NCBI GenBank assembly: GCA_029260695.1 | Contig: JAJDCT010000339.1 | Location: forward strand, 1-7,533 | Source: Phycisphaeraceae bacterium | GTDB taxonomy: Bacteria; Planctomycetota; Phycisphaerae; Phycisphaerales; Phycisphaeraceae | Length of the DNA: 7,533 nucleotides | Reading direction: 5' to 3' | Shown here: in pieces, positions 1 to 6,991 of the stretch | How positions within the stretch are numbered: position 1 is the first letter of the stretch | How the letters are laid out: every line of letters begins with the position of its first letter | Program-made: the position numbers and the translations under genes | The notes under the pieces: generated by a model | Told to the model about the DNA's origin: nothing | Databases searched by the model: none | What the model saw: the letters and a program-made list of their open reading frames with translations, nothing else

Positions 1-1
1 C

Positions 2-364
2 CTGAACCGCCTGCGTCTGTTGGCCCCGTTCGATGGGGAGGTGATCGAGCGCAACGCCGAGCCCGGCGCAACCCTGACCCAGTCCGACCCGGTCCTCGCC
101 GTGGCCGTGCTAAGCCCGCTGGAGGCGCACATCAATCTCCCGGTCAGCGTGTTTGACCGGCTCAAGGTCGGCAGGGTCTACCAGCTTGAAGCCGGCGACC
201 CGATCAACGCCACACTCCCGGGCAAGCTCAAGCACGTCTACCGCATCATCGACACCGCAAGCGAGACCGTGCGCTGCGTCTTCACAATAGAAAACCCCGA
301 CGCGAAACTCATAGCCGGTTTCCCCGTCCGGCTGCACAGCCTGGAGCCGGTCGGCGGGGAATGA
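2..364 (+). CDS. HlyD/RND-type periplasmic adaptor subunit, C-terminal fragment (5' end outside window)
   Basis: This is the last 120 codons of a gene that enters from the left edge; the reading frame is open to base 2 and ends at TGA 362-364. A TTG at base 20 could pass for a start, but it lies inside the conserved L-A-P-F-D-G-E-V motif and is almost certainly internal. That motif, followed by a G-A-T-L-T turn and P-V-L-A-V, is the second half of the barrel-sandwich (lipoyl-like) hybrid domain of membrane-fusion proteins. The rest (A-H-I-N-L-P through V-R-L-H) fits the beta-barrel domain, including the usual late A-G-F-P-V-R-L strand. Such adaptors bridge an inner-membrane transporter and an outer-membrane channel in the periplasm. 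The gene is convergent with the SecA-like gene, so it is not in the same transcript, but it may belong to the same system because two further HlyD-like proteins lie nearby. Its inner-membrane partner is not visible. Family call is fairly sure; specific role unknown. Confidence 0.8.
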   Translation: MNRLRLLAPFDGEVIERNAEPGATLTQSDPVLAVAVLSPLEAHINLPVSVFDRLKVGRVYQLEAGDPINATLPGKLKHVYRIIDTASETVRCVFTIENPDAKLIAGFPVRLHSLEPVGGE

Positions 365-543
365 CACGACCACGCCAGACAAACGCAAACACTTTGTTTC
401 GCCCCTCAGCCCCCGGCTCTGCCGGGGGATTGGCCCGTATTGAAGGGCACGAGTTTTAATCGTGATCCGTATGACACGACCACACCAGTCAAGCGTACAC
501 ACATTTTTTTTCCTCCCTCAGTCCCCGGCTCTGCCGGGGGATT
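361..543. repeat. Imperfect direct repeat, two copies (361-431 and 471-543)
   Basis: Two copies of a unit of about 71-73 bp start 110 bp apart. Both begin ATGACACGACCAC, continue with CCAG and a diverged A/C- then T-rich stretch, and end in a C-CTCAG-CCCCGGCTCTGCCGGGGGATT block. The first 13 bases and the last block are nearly identical; the middle has diverged and carries a 1-2 base gap. The first copy overlaps the stop codon of the left-hand adaptor gene. A shortened third copy of the CACGCCAGACAAACG box (371-385) recurs as CACGCCAACAAACG at 548-561. The arrangement suggests a tandem duplication of the gene's downstream flank, or repeated insertion of the same element. Confidence 0.8.
410..428. 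repeat. GC-rich palindrome, copy 1 (CCCCCGGC-TCT-GCCGGGGG)
   Basis: An 8-bp perfect stem (410-417 with 421-428) encloses a TCT loop, 45 bases after the stop codon of the adaptor gene. The bases after it (GATTGG) are not a T-tract, so it is not a textbook intrinsic terminator, although it could stabilise the 3' end of the mRNA. The same core recurs at 523-539, in inverted orientation at 565-581, and with one change at 7001-7017. This marks it as a REP-like palindromic repeat family. Confidence 0.7.
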
Positions 544-593
544 AGTCCACGCCAACAAACGATCCCCCGGCAGAGCCGGGGACTGAGGGAGGA
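511..593. repeat. Perfect 32-bp inverted repeat with 19-base spacer
   Basis: Bases 511-542 and 562-593 are exact reverse complements (32 of 32) and flank a 19-base spacer (543-561). Each arm contains its own CCCCGGC-TCT-GCCGGGG palindrome, so the region can form one long hairpin or two small ones. It lies between two convergent genes, the adaptor ending at 364 and the SecA-like gene ending at 636, where it could stop or protect transcripts from both sides. A run of eight T lies at 504-511, but it precedes the hairpin on the plus strand and would read as A on the minus transcript. The canonical stem-then-U pattern is therefore absent in both directions. Identical arms point to a recent duplication-inversion or to gene conversion. 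Confidence 0.85.
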
Positions 594-635
594 TGCTATT
601 GCAACATGTCTTGGATGACTTGACGGCTTAGCTAA

Positions 636-2687
636 TTAATACTCGCGCCCAGCAAATCCCAGATTCTCTTCCATCCAGTCATCGCTCTTGAGAACGCCCT
701 TGCGCTGCCGTCGGGCGAGACGCTGAGCGCGTGCCTGTGCCTGCCGGAAAAGCCGGTTCATGCGTGAACCCGATACCTCGCGGTCACCCGCCCGCTTTGA
801 GGCGCGTCGGCTCGCACCCCCCACATACTTGCCGACCAACTCATCTTCGAGACTCATGAAAGCGATCGCCGACCCGGGGTCGCCCTGCCGGCCTGCCCGG
901 CCGTACAACTGCCGGTCGATCCGCCCGGACTCGTTACGATCGGTCGAGATCACATGCAGCCCCCCCGCCTCGGCGATCCCCGGGCCGAGTTTGATGTCCG
1001 TGCCGCGTCCCGCCATGTTCGTCGCTACGGTGATCCGACCGGGCTGGCCGGCCTGCTCGACGATCTGAGCCTCCTCCTCGTGACGCACCGCGTTGAGTAC
1101 CTCGTGTTTGAGTGCTACCGCGGTGAGCATCGAGCTGAGCTTCTCACTTGCCTCGACACTCCGCGTCCCGATGAGCACGGGTCGGCCGCTCTTGTGGGTA
1201 CGTCGGATCTCCTCGACCACCGCGTTCCATCTCGCTTCGCCAGAGCCGAACACACGGTCAGGGTGCTGGATACGGATACAAGGTTTGTGCGTCGGGATAC
1301 GCACGGACGGGAGTTTGTAGACCTGCCATAACTCGTGTCGCTCTTCCCAGGCCGTCCCGGTCATCCCGGACAGCCGCCGGTACATGCGGAAGAACCGCTG
1401 GAAACTCACCCGCGCCATCGTGTCCTTCGCCGGGGTGACTTCTAAACGCTCCTTCGCCTCGACCGCCTGGTGCAGCCCGTGGCGCCAACTGCGATCGGGC
1501 ATCAGTCGGCCTGTCGATTCATCGACGATCACCACCTTGCCTTCCTGCACGACGTACTGTTGGCCCTTGAGGAAAAGCTCTTTCGCGGTGATGGCTTGAA
1601 CGATCAGCTCGTCGCGCATACGCGGGCTCTGCCAGATACCCGGCAGGCCGTCGCACAACTCGGCGGCATACGATTTGCCCGCTCTGGTCAGGTCCGCGTC
1701 GCGGTATCTCAGGTTGACTTTGTAGTGTTCCTCACGCTCTAGCCGGTTGGCGATCTTTGCCGCCTGCTCAAAAGCGAGGTCCTGTTCGGCGTTGGGGGCT
1801 TCGGTCGAGATAATCAACGGGGTTACCGCTTCGTCGATCAGCAGCGAGTCGGCCTCGTCGATGATGGCCGTCTCCAGGCCACGCATCACAAGCCGATCGA
1901 CCCCGCTCATCCCGCCGTGATTGATCTTCGCGACCAGTGCCTCGGTCAGGCCGCGCATCCTGCCCAACTGCAGCCGGTCGCGCAGGTAGTCCGCGGCCGC
2001 TTCTTTGTTGGTGCAGTAGGTGATGTCGGCGTCGTATGACCGCTTGCGGTCCGGGGGGAGCATCTCACCATCGACCCAGCTGACGCTCAGCCCGCAGGCG
2101 GCATACAGCTTGCTGAGCCCGGTCGCGTCGCGCTTGGCAAGGTAATCGTTGACCGTCATCACATGGCAACCCCGCCCCCGCCAGCCCGCGATCACCGCGG
2201 GCATGGTGGCCACCAACGTCTTGCCTTCACCCGTTGCCAATTCAGCGAGGCAGCCCTCTACCATCGCCACCGCCGCGGCGACCTGTTCGCGGTAGGGCTC
2301 CATCCCAAGCTCACGCCGAGATACTTCACGCACCAGCGCCAAGGCCCGATCCACATCGGCGGCAACTTCGCGCCCCAGCCGGAAAACGCCACGCAGCTTC
2401 ACCGCCTGCTCGTGTAACTCCGCCTCGGCTAATCCGTGATACTCGCCCTCCATCGCCAGCACACGCTCGGCGCGCTTGAGGTACCTCCCCCGGCGGGGGA
2501 CCATCGGGACAAACAAGCTAACCGCAGAATCCCACGCGGCGTCGAGTCCCTTTGGGAGCTTGGGCGCATCACGCCTTTGAGCTAGCATCCGCCACGCGCC
2601 CACCGGTGCCGACCACGCCGGTGCTAGCCCCGTTTGTACCGGGCCGGCGTCACCGGGCATGCGCTGTTGATTCGTAGTGATACTCAT
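636..2687 (-). CDS. Shortened SecA-like preprotein translocase ATPase
   Basis: This 683-residue protein has the SecA DEAD motor. Visible motifs are Walker A T-G-E-G-K-T (152-157), M-T-V-N-D-Y-L-A-K-R-D (177-187), Walker B D-E-A-D (277-280) followed by L-I-D-E-A-V-T-P-L-I-I-S, a preprotein-cross-linking-like domain (roughly 220-375), G-R-L-M-P...W-R-H-G-L-H-Q-A-V-E-A-K-E (393-413), S-G-M-T-G-T-A (440-446), A-T-N-M-A-G-R-G-T-D (555-564) and Q-L-Y-G-R-A-G-R-Q-G-D-P-G (593-605). Housekeeping SecA proteins are usually about 800-1000 residues. This one ends only about 80 residues after the last motor motif, with an Arg-rich stretch (626-663) and a D-D-W-M-E-E-N-L-G-F tail. Most of the helical scaffold, the wing and two-helix-finger regions and the zinc-binding tail are missing. 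All catalytic motifs are intact, so it is probably an active specialised paralogue rather than a relic. The ATG is 9 bases after the stop of the M50 gene with no clear ribosome site, suggesting translational coupling. An alternative ATG lies at codon 10. Likely cytosolic or membrane-peripheral. Family call is sure; role inferred. Confidence 0.93.
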   Translation of the reverse strand: MSITTNQQRMPGDAGPVQTGLAPAWSAPVGAWRMLAQRRDAPKLPKGLDAAWDSAVSLFVPMVPRRGRYLKRAERVLAMEGEYHGLAEAELHEQAVKLRGVFRLGREVAADVDRALALVREVSRRELGMEPYREQVAAAVAMVEGCLAELATGEGKTLVATMPAVIAGWRGRGCHVMTVNDYLAKRDATGLSKLYAACGLSVSWVDGEMLPPDRKRSYDADITYCTNKEAAADYLRDRLQLGRMRGLTEALVAKINHGGMSGVDRLVMRGLETAIIDEADSLLIDEAVTPLIISTEAPNAEQDLAFEQAAKIANRLEREEHYKVNLRYRDADLTRAGKSYAAELCDGLPGIWQSPRMRDELIVQAITAKELFLKGQQYVVQEGKVVIVDESTGRLMPDRSWRHGLHQAVEAKERLEVTPAKDTMARVSFQRFFRMYRRLSGMTGTAWEERHELWQVYKLPSVRIPTHKPCIRIQHPDRVFGSGEARWNAVVEEIRRTHKSGRPVLIGTRSVEASEKLSSMLTAVALKHEVLNAVRHEEEAQIVEQAGQPGRITVATNMAGRGTDIKLGPGIAEAGGLHVISTDRNESGRIDRQLYGRAGRQGDPGSAIAFMSLEDELVGKYVGGASRRASKRAGDREVSGSRMNRLFRQAQARAQRLARRQRKGVLKSDDWMEENLGFAGREY

Positions 2688-2696
2688 CGCGTAAGG

Positions 2697-4880
2697 TCAG
2701 AACCTTTGTTGGATGACCTGCCTGATCGCCAACCACCATTGCTTCAATAGCGGCGTGTCCGGCAATGTGAATCGGGTGACAACGCGCTGCCCCGCATACA
2801 ACGGGGCCGGCGCATCGTTTTCGGTAATGGGTTCGATCTGAATCTCGAAGAAGGGTTCCTGCGCACGGGTGCCCTCACGGTCTTCGGTGTCGATCGCGAT
2901 CGACCCGCCACCGGAATAACCCAACGCCGCTGAAGGAAGCTCACGACGCGCCGCATTCAGCACCCTGACCACGCGGCCTTCCAACAAGACGTCGGGCCGA
3001 CCCCGGACACGCATCTGCACCGTCGAGCCTTCGCCTGAATCACGCATCACCTTGGGCCCGACGTACTGGTCGGTCGTAACCCGGATCACTAACCGTTGCG
3101 TGTCGGCCAACATGCCGATGGGCTCACCCTGCTTCGCGAATGAGCCGTCAAGACGGTCCGCCTTCTCGCTGACCCAGACGCCATCAAAAGCGGCCGGCAC
3201 GCGCAGCGCTGAGATCTTCTGCTCAACGCGGTCCAGTTGCTCTTTAACCGCCTCGATCTGGCCTTGCACGATCTGCGCCTGCGCCGGCTCATCCGAACGC
3301 GCCTGACGGTAATACGCCTGGTATAAACCACGCTCGGCAAGCAATCGGCGGCGCTCGATCTGAAGCTCGTGGTTGGTCGCGGTAAACAACTCGGCGCCGC
3401 CTGCCTTGACCTGCGTAGCGGAAGGCAGCACATCTTGGATGAACCCGTCTGTCCCGGCAAAGACCATCTCGATCCGACCGGGCTCGACCACCCCTTCACC
3501 ACGCACATGGTGCGGCGCGGGGATAAGGCCCAACGAACCGATCAGCACAGCTAGAAACAAGACCGTCACCAACTGGGCCCGTACACGCACACGGTGCAGC
3601 TCGGGGTTCGCCAGCAGGTAGTGCACCCACTTGAACACCGGCATGATTATCCAACCGATCACACCCGACATCGCCAGGAGGATACCGAGGTATTTCAGCG
3701 TATCGACAACGAACAGGATGATCGATACGGAGATAAAAACACGGTAGATCGCGGCGGCGATGGCGTAGAAGACCAGCCAGAACCGCTCACCCGTGGAGTG
3801 AGACGGATCGCGCGGCCGACGGACGCCGTAGGCGTATTTCTTGACCAGGTAGTAGAGGTAGTCCTTGCCACGCTGCGCGAGGTTTGGGGTTTCCAGCAGG
3901 TCGGAGAGGATGTAATAGCCGTCGAACTTGATCAGGGGGTTGGCGTTGAAAAGGAGCGTGGTAACGCCGGCGATGAAGATCAGGTTATAGGCCAGCGCGT
4001 GGGTGAGTGTGCCGGGCACTGAGTTTGCCCAGACGATGGCGGCTGCGGCACCGATAGCAACCTCGACGTACATCCCCGCCGCACCGATGAAGGCGCGGTG
4101 CCACTTGTTGCGCAGTGCCCAGGCGCTGGTCGCATCGACGTAGGGCAGCGGCATGAAGACGATGAACATGATGCCCATCGTGTGGACCTCGCCGCCGGAG
4201 TGGCTCTGCCTGCCGAAATGCTTGCAGGCGAACCCGTGGCCGAACTCGTGGATCCCCTTGATGAGGATCATGCAGACGTAGAGCCAGGGGAGGTTGGACG
4301 GGTCAAGGATGCCGGACTTCTGATCCCAGAGGTCGTCGACCCGGCCTGTCACCGCCCAGAGGCCCGACGCCAGCAGCGCCGTCCAAAGAAGTAATCCGAT
4401 CGGGCCGAAGCACCAGCCGAACGCCTTGACCCAGCTATCCAGGAAGTGGTCTGGGTCGATCAGTGGGATGCGTGAGAACAGCAGGTTCATGAAGTACCCG
4501 CCGACTTCTTTGCGACGGCGTTTGCTGAACCGCTCGAACATCCCGGCGGCGTCAGCCGGGAGGTCCGCATCCAAGAGGTTGGACTGGTATAGCTGGCCCA
4601 GCAGTTGGATCGCTTCGCCCTGAGTCGGTGCGCTGTCCCCGAGCTGCTCGCAACAGACTTTCCAGGCGTCGGCAACCTGACGCCGACCGTCCAGCAGGCC
4701 GATGAAGTGGTAGCTCGGCTCGTCCAGGCGGAAAAACTTGTTATTCGCCGAGTCGCGTAGGACATGCCATGTCCGCCCACGGTAGCGCTGCCGGTAGCTC
4801 TGCACCAGCGAACGCAGCTTGGGCTTGAGCTCTGCGACGCGGTACCAACTCTCGGAAAATGTCGGGCGGTCTACGGGCAA
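2697..4880 (-). CDS. PqqD-like / M50 site-2-type zinc metalloprotease / HlyD-like fusion protein
   Basis: This 727-residue membrane protein has three parts. Residues 28-105 resemble a PqqD-type winged helix (W-H-V-L-R-D, a hydrophobic Y-H-F-I-G-L-L-D-G-R segment, then a helix ending L-Y-Q-S-N-L-L-D). Related domains act as peptide-recognition elements in RiPP pathways. Residues 153-455 form the M50 core with about eight hydrophobic segments, the zinc motif H-E-F-G-H (211-215) and the distal N-P-L-I-K-F-D-G-Y-Y motif (314-323), where D320 is the expected third ligand. Residues 459-727 are an HlyD-like adaptor: a barrel-sandwich half (461-500), a helical hairpin (503-557), the second half (562-590) and a beta-barrel. 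Catalytic residues look intact. Start: TTG at 4880; an in-frame TGA lies six codons upstream, and a weak GAGAG sits 7 bases before it. It precedes the SecA-like gene by 9 bp, so the two are probably co-translated. Similar proteins are annotated as putative peptide zinc metalloproteases. Whether it cleaves a substrate or only carries it is unknown. Confidence 0.9.
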   Translation of the reverse strand: MPVDRPTFSESWYRVAELKPKLRSLVQSYRQRYRGRTWHVLRDSANNKFFRLDEPSYHFIGLLDGRRQVADAWKVCCEQLGDSAPTQGEAIQLLGQLYQSNLLDADLPADAAGMFERFSKRRRKEVGGYFMNLLFSRIPLIDPDHFLDSWVKAFGWCFGPIGLLLWTALLASGLWAVTGRVDDLWDQKSGILDPSNLPWLYVCMILIKGIHEFGHGFACKHFGRQSHSGGEVHTMGIMFIVFMPLPYVDATSAWALRNKWHRAFIGAAGMYVEVAIGAAAAIVWANSVPGTLTHALAYNLIFIAGVTTLLFNANPLIKFDGYYILSDLLETPNLAQRGKDYLYYLVKKYAYGVRRPRDPSHSTGERFWLVFYAIAAAIYRVFISVSIILFVVDTLKYLGILLAMSGVIGWIIMPVFKWVHYLLANPELHRVRVRAQLVTVLFLAVLIGSLGLIPAPHHVRGEGVVEPGRIEMVFAGTDGFIQDVLPSATQVKAGGAELFTATNHELQIERRRLLAERGLYQAYYRQARSDEPAQAQIVQGQIEAVKEQLDRVEQKISALRVPAAFDGVWVSEKADRLDGSFAKQGEPIGMLADTQRLVIRVTTDQYVGPKVMRDSGEGSTVQMRVRGRPDVLLEGRVVRVLNAARRELPSAALGYSGGGSIAIDTEDREGTRAQEPFFEIQIEPITENDAPAPLYAGQRVVTRFTLPDTPLLKQWWLAIRQVIQQRF

Positions 4881-4904
4881 GGTCGTGCTCTCAAATCAGA
4901 ACAA

Positions 4905-5054
4905 CCGCGAAGGCGCTAAGAGCCGGAGTAAACAGGCCACGAATGAACGCAAATAAACGCGAATGGGCAAAACAAGTCCCCGCTACATTCCTCATTTGCG
5001 TTCATCCGCGTTCATTTGCGGCTCATCCTTCTTTGTCTTCTCGTACCTTCGCGG
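4905..5054. repeat. Inverted pair of dispersed-type repeats between the two adaptor-fusion genes
   Basis: The 188-bp gap between the GAF/HlyD and M50/HlyD genes is nearly filled by two related elements in opposite orientation. The left one reads CCGCGAAGG (4905-4913), then a C-rich/A-rich stretch, then a block at 4937-4965. The right one, on the minus strand, reads CCGCGAAGG (5054-5046), then AGAAGACAAAGAAGG, then a block at 5021-4993. The two 29-base blocks match at 23 positions and are built from a 10-base period of the form NNATGAACGC. Arms of this kind, with short A-rich periods and CCGCGAAGG ends, look like mobile or dispersed intergenic repeats. A transcript running through both genes would fold here into a large imperfect hairpin of about 150 bases. 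No gene was seen in this interval. Confidence 0.75.
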
Positions 5055-5068
5055 CCCTCTTAATCACA

Positions 5069-6937
5069 TCAGAACCACAGCTTCATCCTCAACCAGTTCA
5101 CGGCCTGGCGGCTCCAGATCCACGCGTAGGAGCGTTTGCCGGCGTCGATCTTGGCGACACCCGCCATGCCCGGGCTGAGTTTATCACTGGGTTCAAGCAG
5201 GCGGACTCGGACGCCGAAGACGTTTTTCTGCTCTTTGACCTGTGCCATCGGCTCGATCCGCTCGACCTCAAAACGCAGGTACACCCCGGGCTGTGCGGCG
5301 GTCGCCATGTCACCGGTCATGCCCTCGTTGATGTCGGCGATCCGGTCTTCGGATACCTCCAGTCGGGCACGCAGGTCGTCGAGTTGGGCCACCTCGAACA
5401 TCACGTCGCCCTTACTGAGGACCTGCCCTTCACGTCGTTTGAGGTCGCCTTCCACTACCACGCCGGAGACCTCGGAAACGATATCCGCTCGGCTTAGCCA
5501 GTAGTCGATCTCCTCAATGTCGGCCTCGACCTTGTCGGCCTGATGCTGGGCGATCTGGACCTCGACGACCTTGTTCTCTCGCCTTGCAAGGTCCGCCTCT
5601 TTGAGGAAGCGCTGCTGCTCGGCGGTCAGGGACGCCCGGCGGAGCCTGAGCTCTGCGGTCTCCAACTGCGCCAACACTGTTTGCCCGGCCACGACCTTGT
5701 CGCCGGGGTCAACGTTGACCTGTTTGATGTACCCGTCGAACGGCGCGGAGATGACCCGCCCCTGCTGCGCCTCGACGATGAACGGGGCATCGACTTTGTA
5801 TGTCCCCTTGGCGAAGACCAGAAAAATGAGCACGGCCGAGACACCGACGGCGGTGAGCTTGGCCCAGGTGTGTCGTGGGCCGACCAGAGCCGCACCGGCA
5901 CGTTTGGCGGTGGCCGCCAGCTTCGCGCCGATCCAGCGGTCGGTGTCGTGTAGGTTCCCGATCAGTGCGGCGCAGAGATTGCAGGTCAGGCGGAGCCCCT
6001 CGGCGTCGCGTAGGTTCAACGGGCGGTCGGCCGGGCGTTCCACGGTGAGTACGCCCACGGTTTCGTCGCCGCGCCGAAGCGGCAGGCTGCACACCGAGAT
6101 CGGGCCGTGCTTATCGCTGAGCCGTGCGGAGGCGCGGGCGATGTAAGGGGCCTCGGGCGGAGCGGGGTGGATGACCTCAATCTGCTGGTCCATACACTCT
6201 TCCATCGCCGACTCGATGTCCTGGACGAGCTGCATCTTGCGGTTGAACTGCTCGGTCTGGCTCATCGCCTGGAGCTTGATGTAGGCGCCGCGTTGGATGC
6301 CGAGGCTGACGCGTTCGGCGTGCCAGCGGTTGGCGATCTCGTTGCAGAAAGCGATGGCGGCGGCCTTGAACCGCTGGTGCTCGTTGATCGCGGCACAGAC
6401 ACTCATCGCGCCAGCGAAAACGTCCAGATCGCCTTGACGGCGCTGAAGCGACAGCCGCATCTCGTAGAGGCTAAGCAGTGTGACCGTCAGCTCAAGACGT
6501 TCACGGCACTGATCGAGGACCGTAGTGTCATTATGAGACAACACAAACGCGCTGATGCCACGGACCTGACCACCGCCTCGCAACGGCAGGATGACCAGGT
6601 GCTGGCTTGCGTTTTGGCCGTAGAGCTCTTCGGTTGAATGCACCGGCAGGACAGCGGTCTGCCCCGATTCGACCACCGATGTCATGGCCTCGGCGGCCTG
6701 TGCCAACCAGACGGGGGCGGTCGCGCCCTGGGCCGGTTCGGGGTGGACGGCCAGAACTTCCGGGCGTCCGCCCTCACCGGTGCGCAAGACGGAGCCGGCT
6801 TCCGCTAAACCCAGCTGGCACTGCGCCGACAGAAGCCGACGCAGGAATTCTTCGGGCGGACCCTGGAACCCTACCAGCTCGTCGACTATCGCCGCCGGGT
6901 TTGCCGGCCCGGCGTTGATGTGTGCGTGTTGAGTCAT
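5069..6937 (-). CDS. GAF-domain / single-pass / HlyD-like membrane-fusion adaptor
   Basis: This 622-residue protein starts with ATG at 6937 and ends at TAA/TGA-type stop at 5069. The N-terminal half has no signal peptide and looks like two cytosolic GAF-type sensor domains: a weaker one at about 35-165 and a clearer one at about 175-330 (S-V-C-S-L-P-L-R-R-G-D-E-T-V-G-V-L-T-V-E at 281-300 is the typical core strand pair). One hydrophobic segment at 361-376 follows. After it come an HlyD-like barrel-sandwich domain split by a helical hairpin (392-428 with S-A-P-F-D-G-Y-I; hairpin 430-484; second half 487-517 with S-E-V-S-G-V-V-V) and a beta-barrel to about 598. The end is aromatic and basic (W-I-W-S-R...W-L-R-M-K-L-W-F). 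Topology would place the GAF part in the cytosol and the adaptor outside the inner membrane, so a small-molecule or protein signal could control export. Upstream gene of the probable operon with the M50 and SecA-like genes, though separated by a repeat pair. Ligand unknown. Confidence 0.87.
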   Translation of the reverse strand: MTQHAHINAGPANPAAIVDELVGFQGPPEEFLRRLLSAQCQLGLAEAGSVLRTGEGGRPEVLAVHPEPAQGATAPVWLAQAAEAMTSVVESGQTAVLPVHSTEELYGQNASQHLVILPLRGGGQVRGISAFVLSHNDTTVLDQCRERLELTVTLLSLYEMRLSLQRRQGDLDVFAGAMSVCAAINEHQRFKAAAIAFCNEIANRWHAERVSLGIQRGAYIKLQAMSQTEQFNRKMQLVQDIESAMEECMDQQIEVIHPAPPEAPYIARASARLSDKHGPISVCSLPLRRGDETVGVLTVERPADRPLNLRDAEGLRLTCNLCAALIGNLHDTDRWIGAKLAATAKRAGAALVGPRHTWAKLTAVGVSAVLIFLVFAKGTYKVDAPFIVEAQQGRVISAPFDGYIKQVNVDPGDKVVAGQTVLAQLETAELRLRRASLTAEQQRFLKEADLARRENKVVEVQIAQHQADKVEADIEEIDYWLSRADIVSEVSGVVVEGDLKRREGQVLSKGDVMFEVAQLDDLRARLEVSEDRIADINEGMTGDMATAAQPGVYLRFEVERIEPMAQVKEQKNVFGVRVRLLEPSDKLSPGMAGVAKIDAGKRSYAWIWSRQAVNWLRMKLWF

Positions 6938-6980
6938 ACGGTTGAAATCTCAAACCCTGGCATGACGGTGTTACTGCGGT

Positions 6981-6990
6981 GTAGCGCTAC
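6981..6990. promoter_or_regulatory. Perfect 10-bp palindrome GTAGCGCTAC upstream of the GAF/HlyD gene
   Basis: The palindrome lies 44-53 bases before the ATG at 6937, in the only space between the upstream terminator and the gene, so it could be an operator half or whole site. A 10-bp palindrome arises by chance about once per kilobase, and no clear -35/-10 pair was recognised beside it. Treat as a weak candidate. Confidence 0.2.
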
Positions 6991-6991
6991 G

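Noticed and set aside
110..502. 130-codon minus-strand open frame crossing the end of the adaptor gene and the repeats
   Set aside because: It overlaps the clearly conserved adaptor reading frame on the other strand and runs through repeat DNA; its product has no recognisable motif.
3594..4394. Long plus-strand open frames opposite the M50 gene (3594-4022 and 4098-4394)
   Set aside because: They are antisense shadows created by GC-rich codon bias in a gene with intact zinc motifs; products are low-complexity acidic sequence with no domain pattern.
4937..5021. Short periodic repeats considered as a CRISPR array
   Set aside because: The period is about 10 bases with no unique spacers of 25-40 bases and no cas genes; it is an inverted pair of short-period repeats.
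4859..5497. 212-codon plus-strand open frame covering the intergenic repeats and the end of the GAF/HlyD gene
   Set aside because: Its N-terminal part translates the inverted repeats and the rest is antisense to the conserved adaptor domain.
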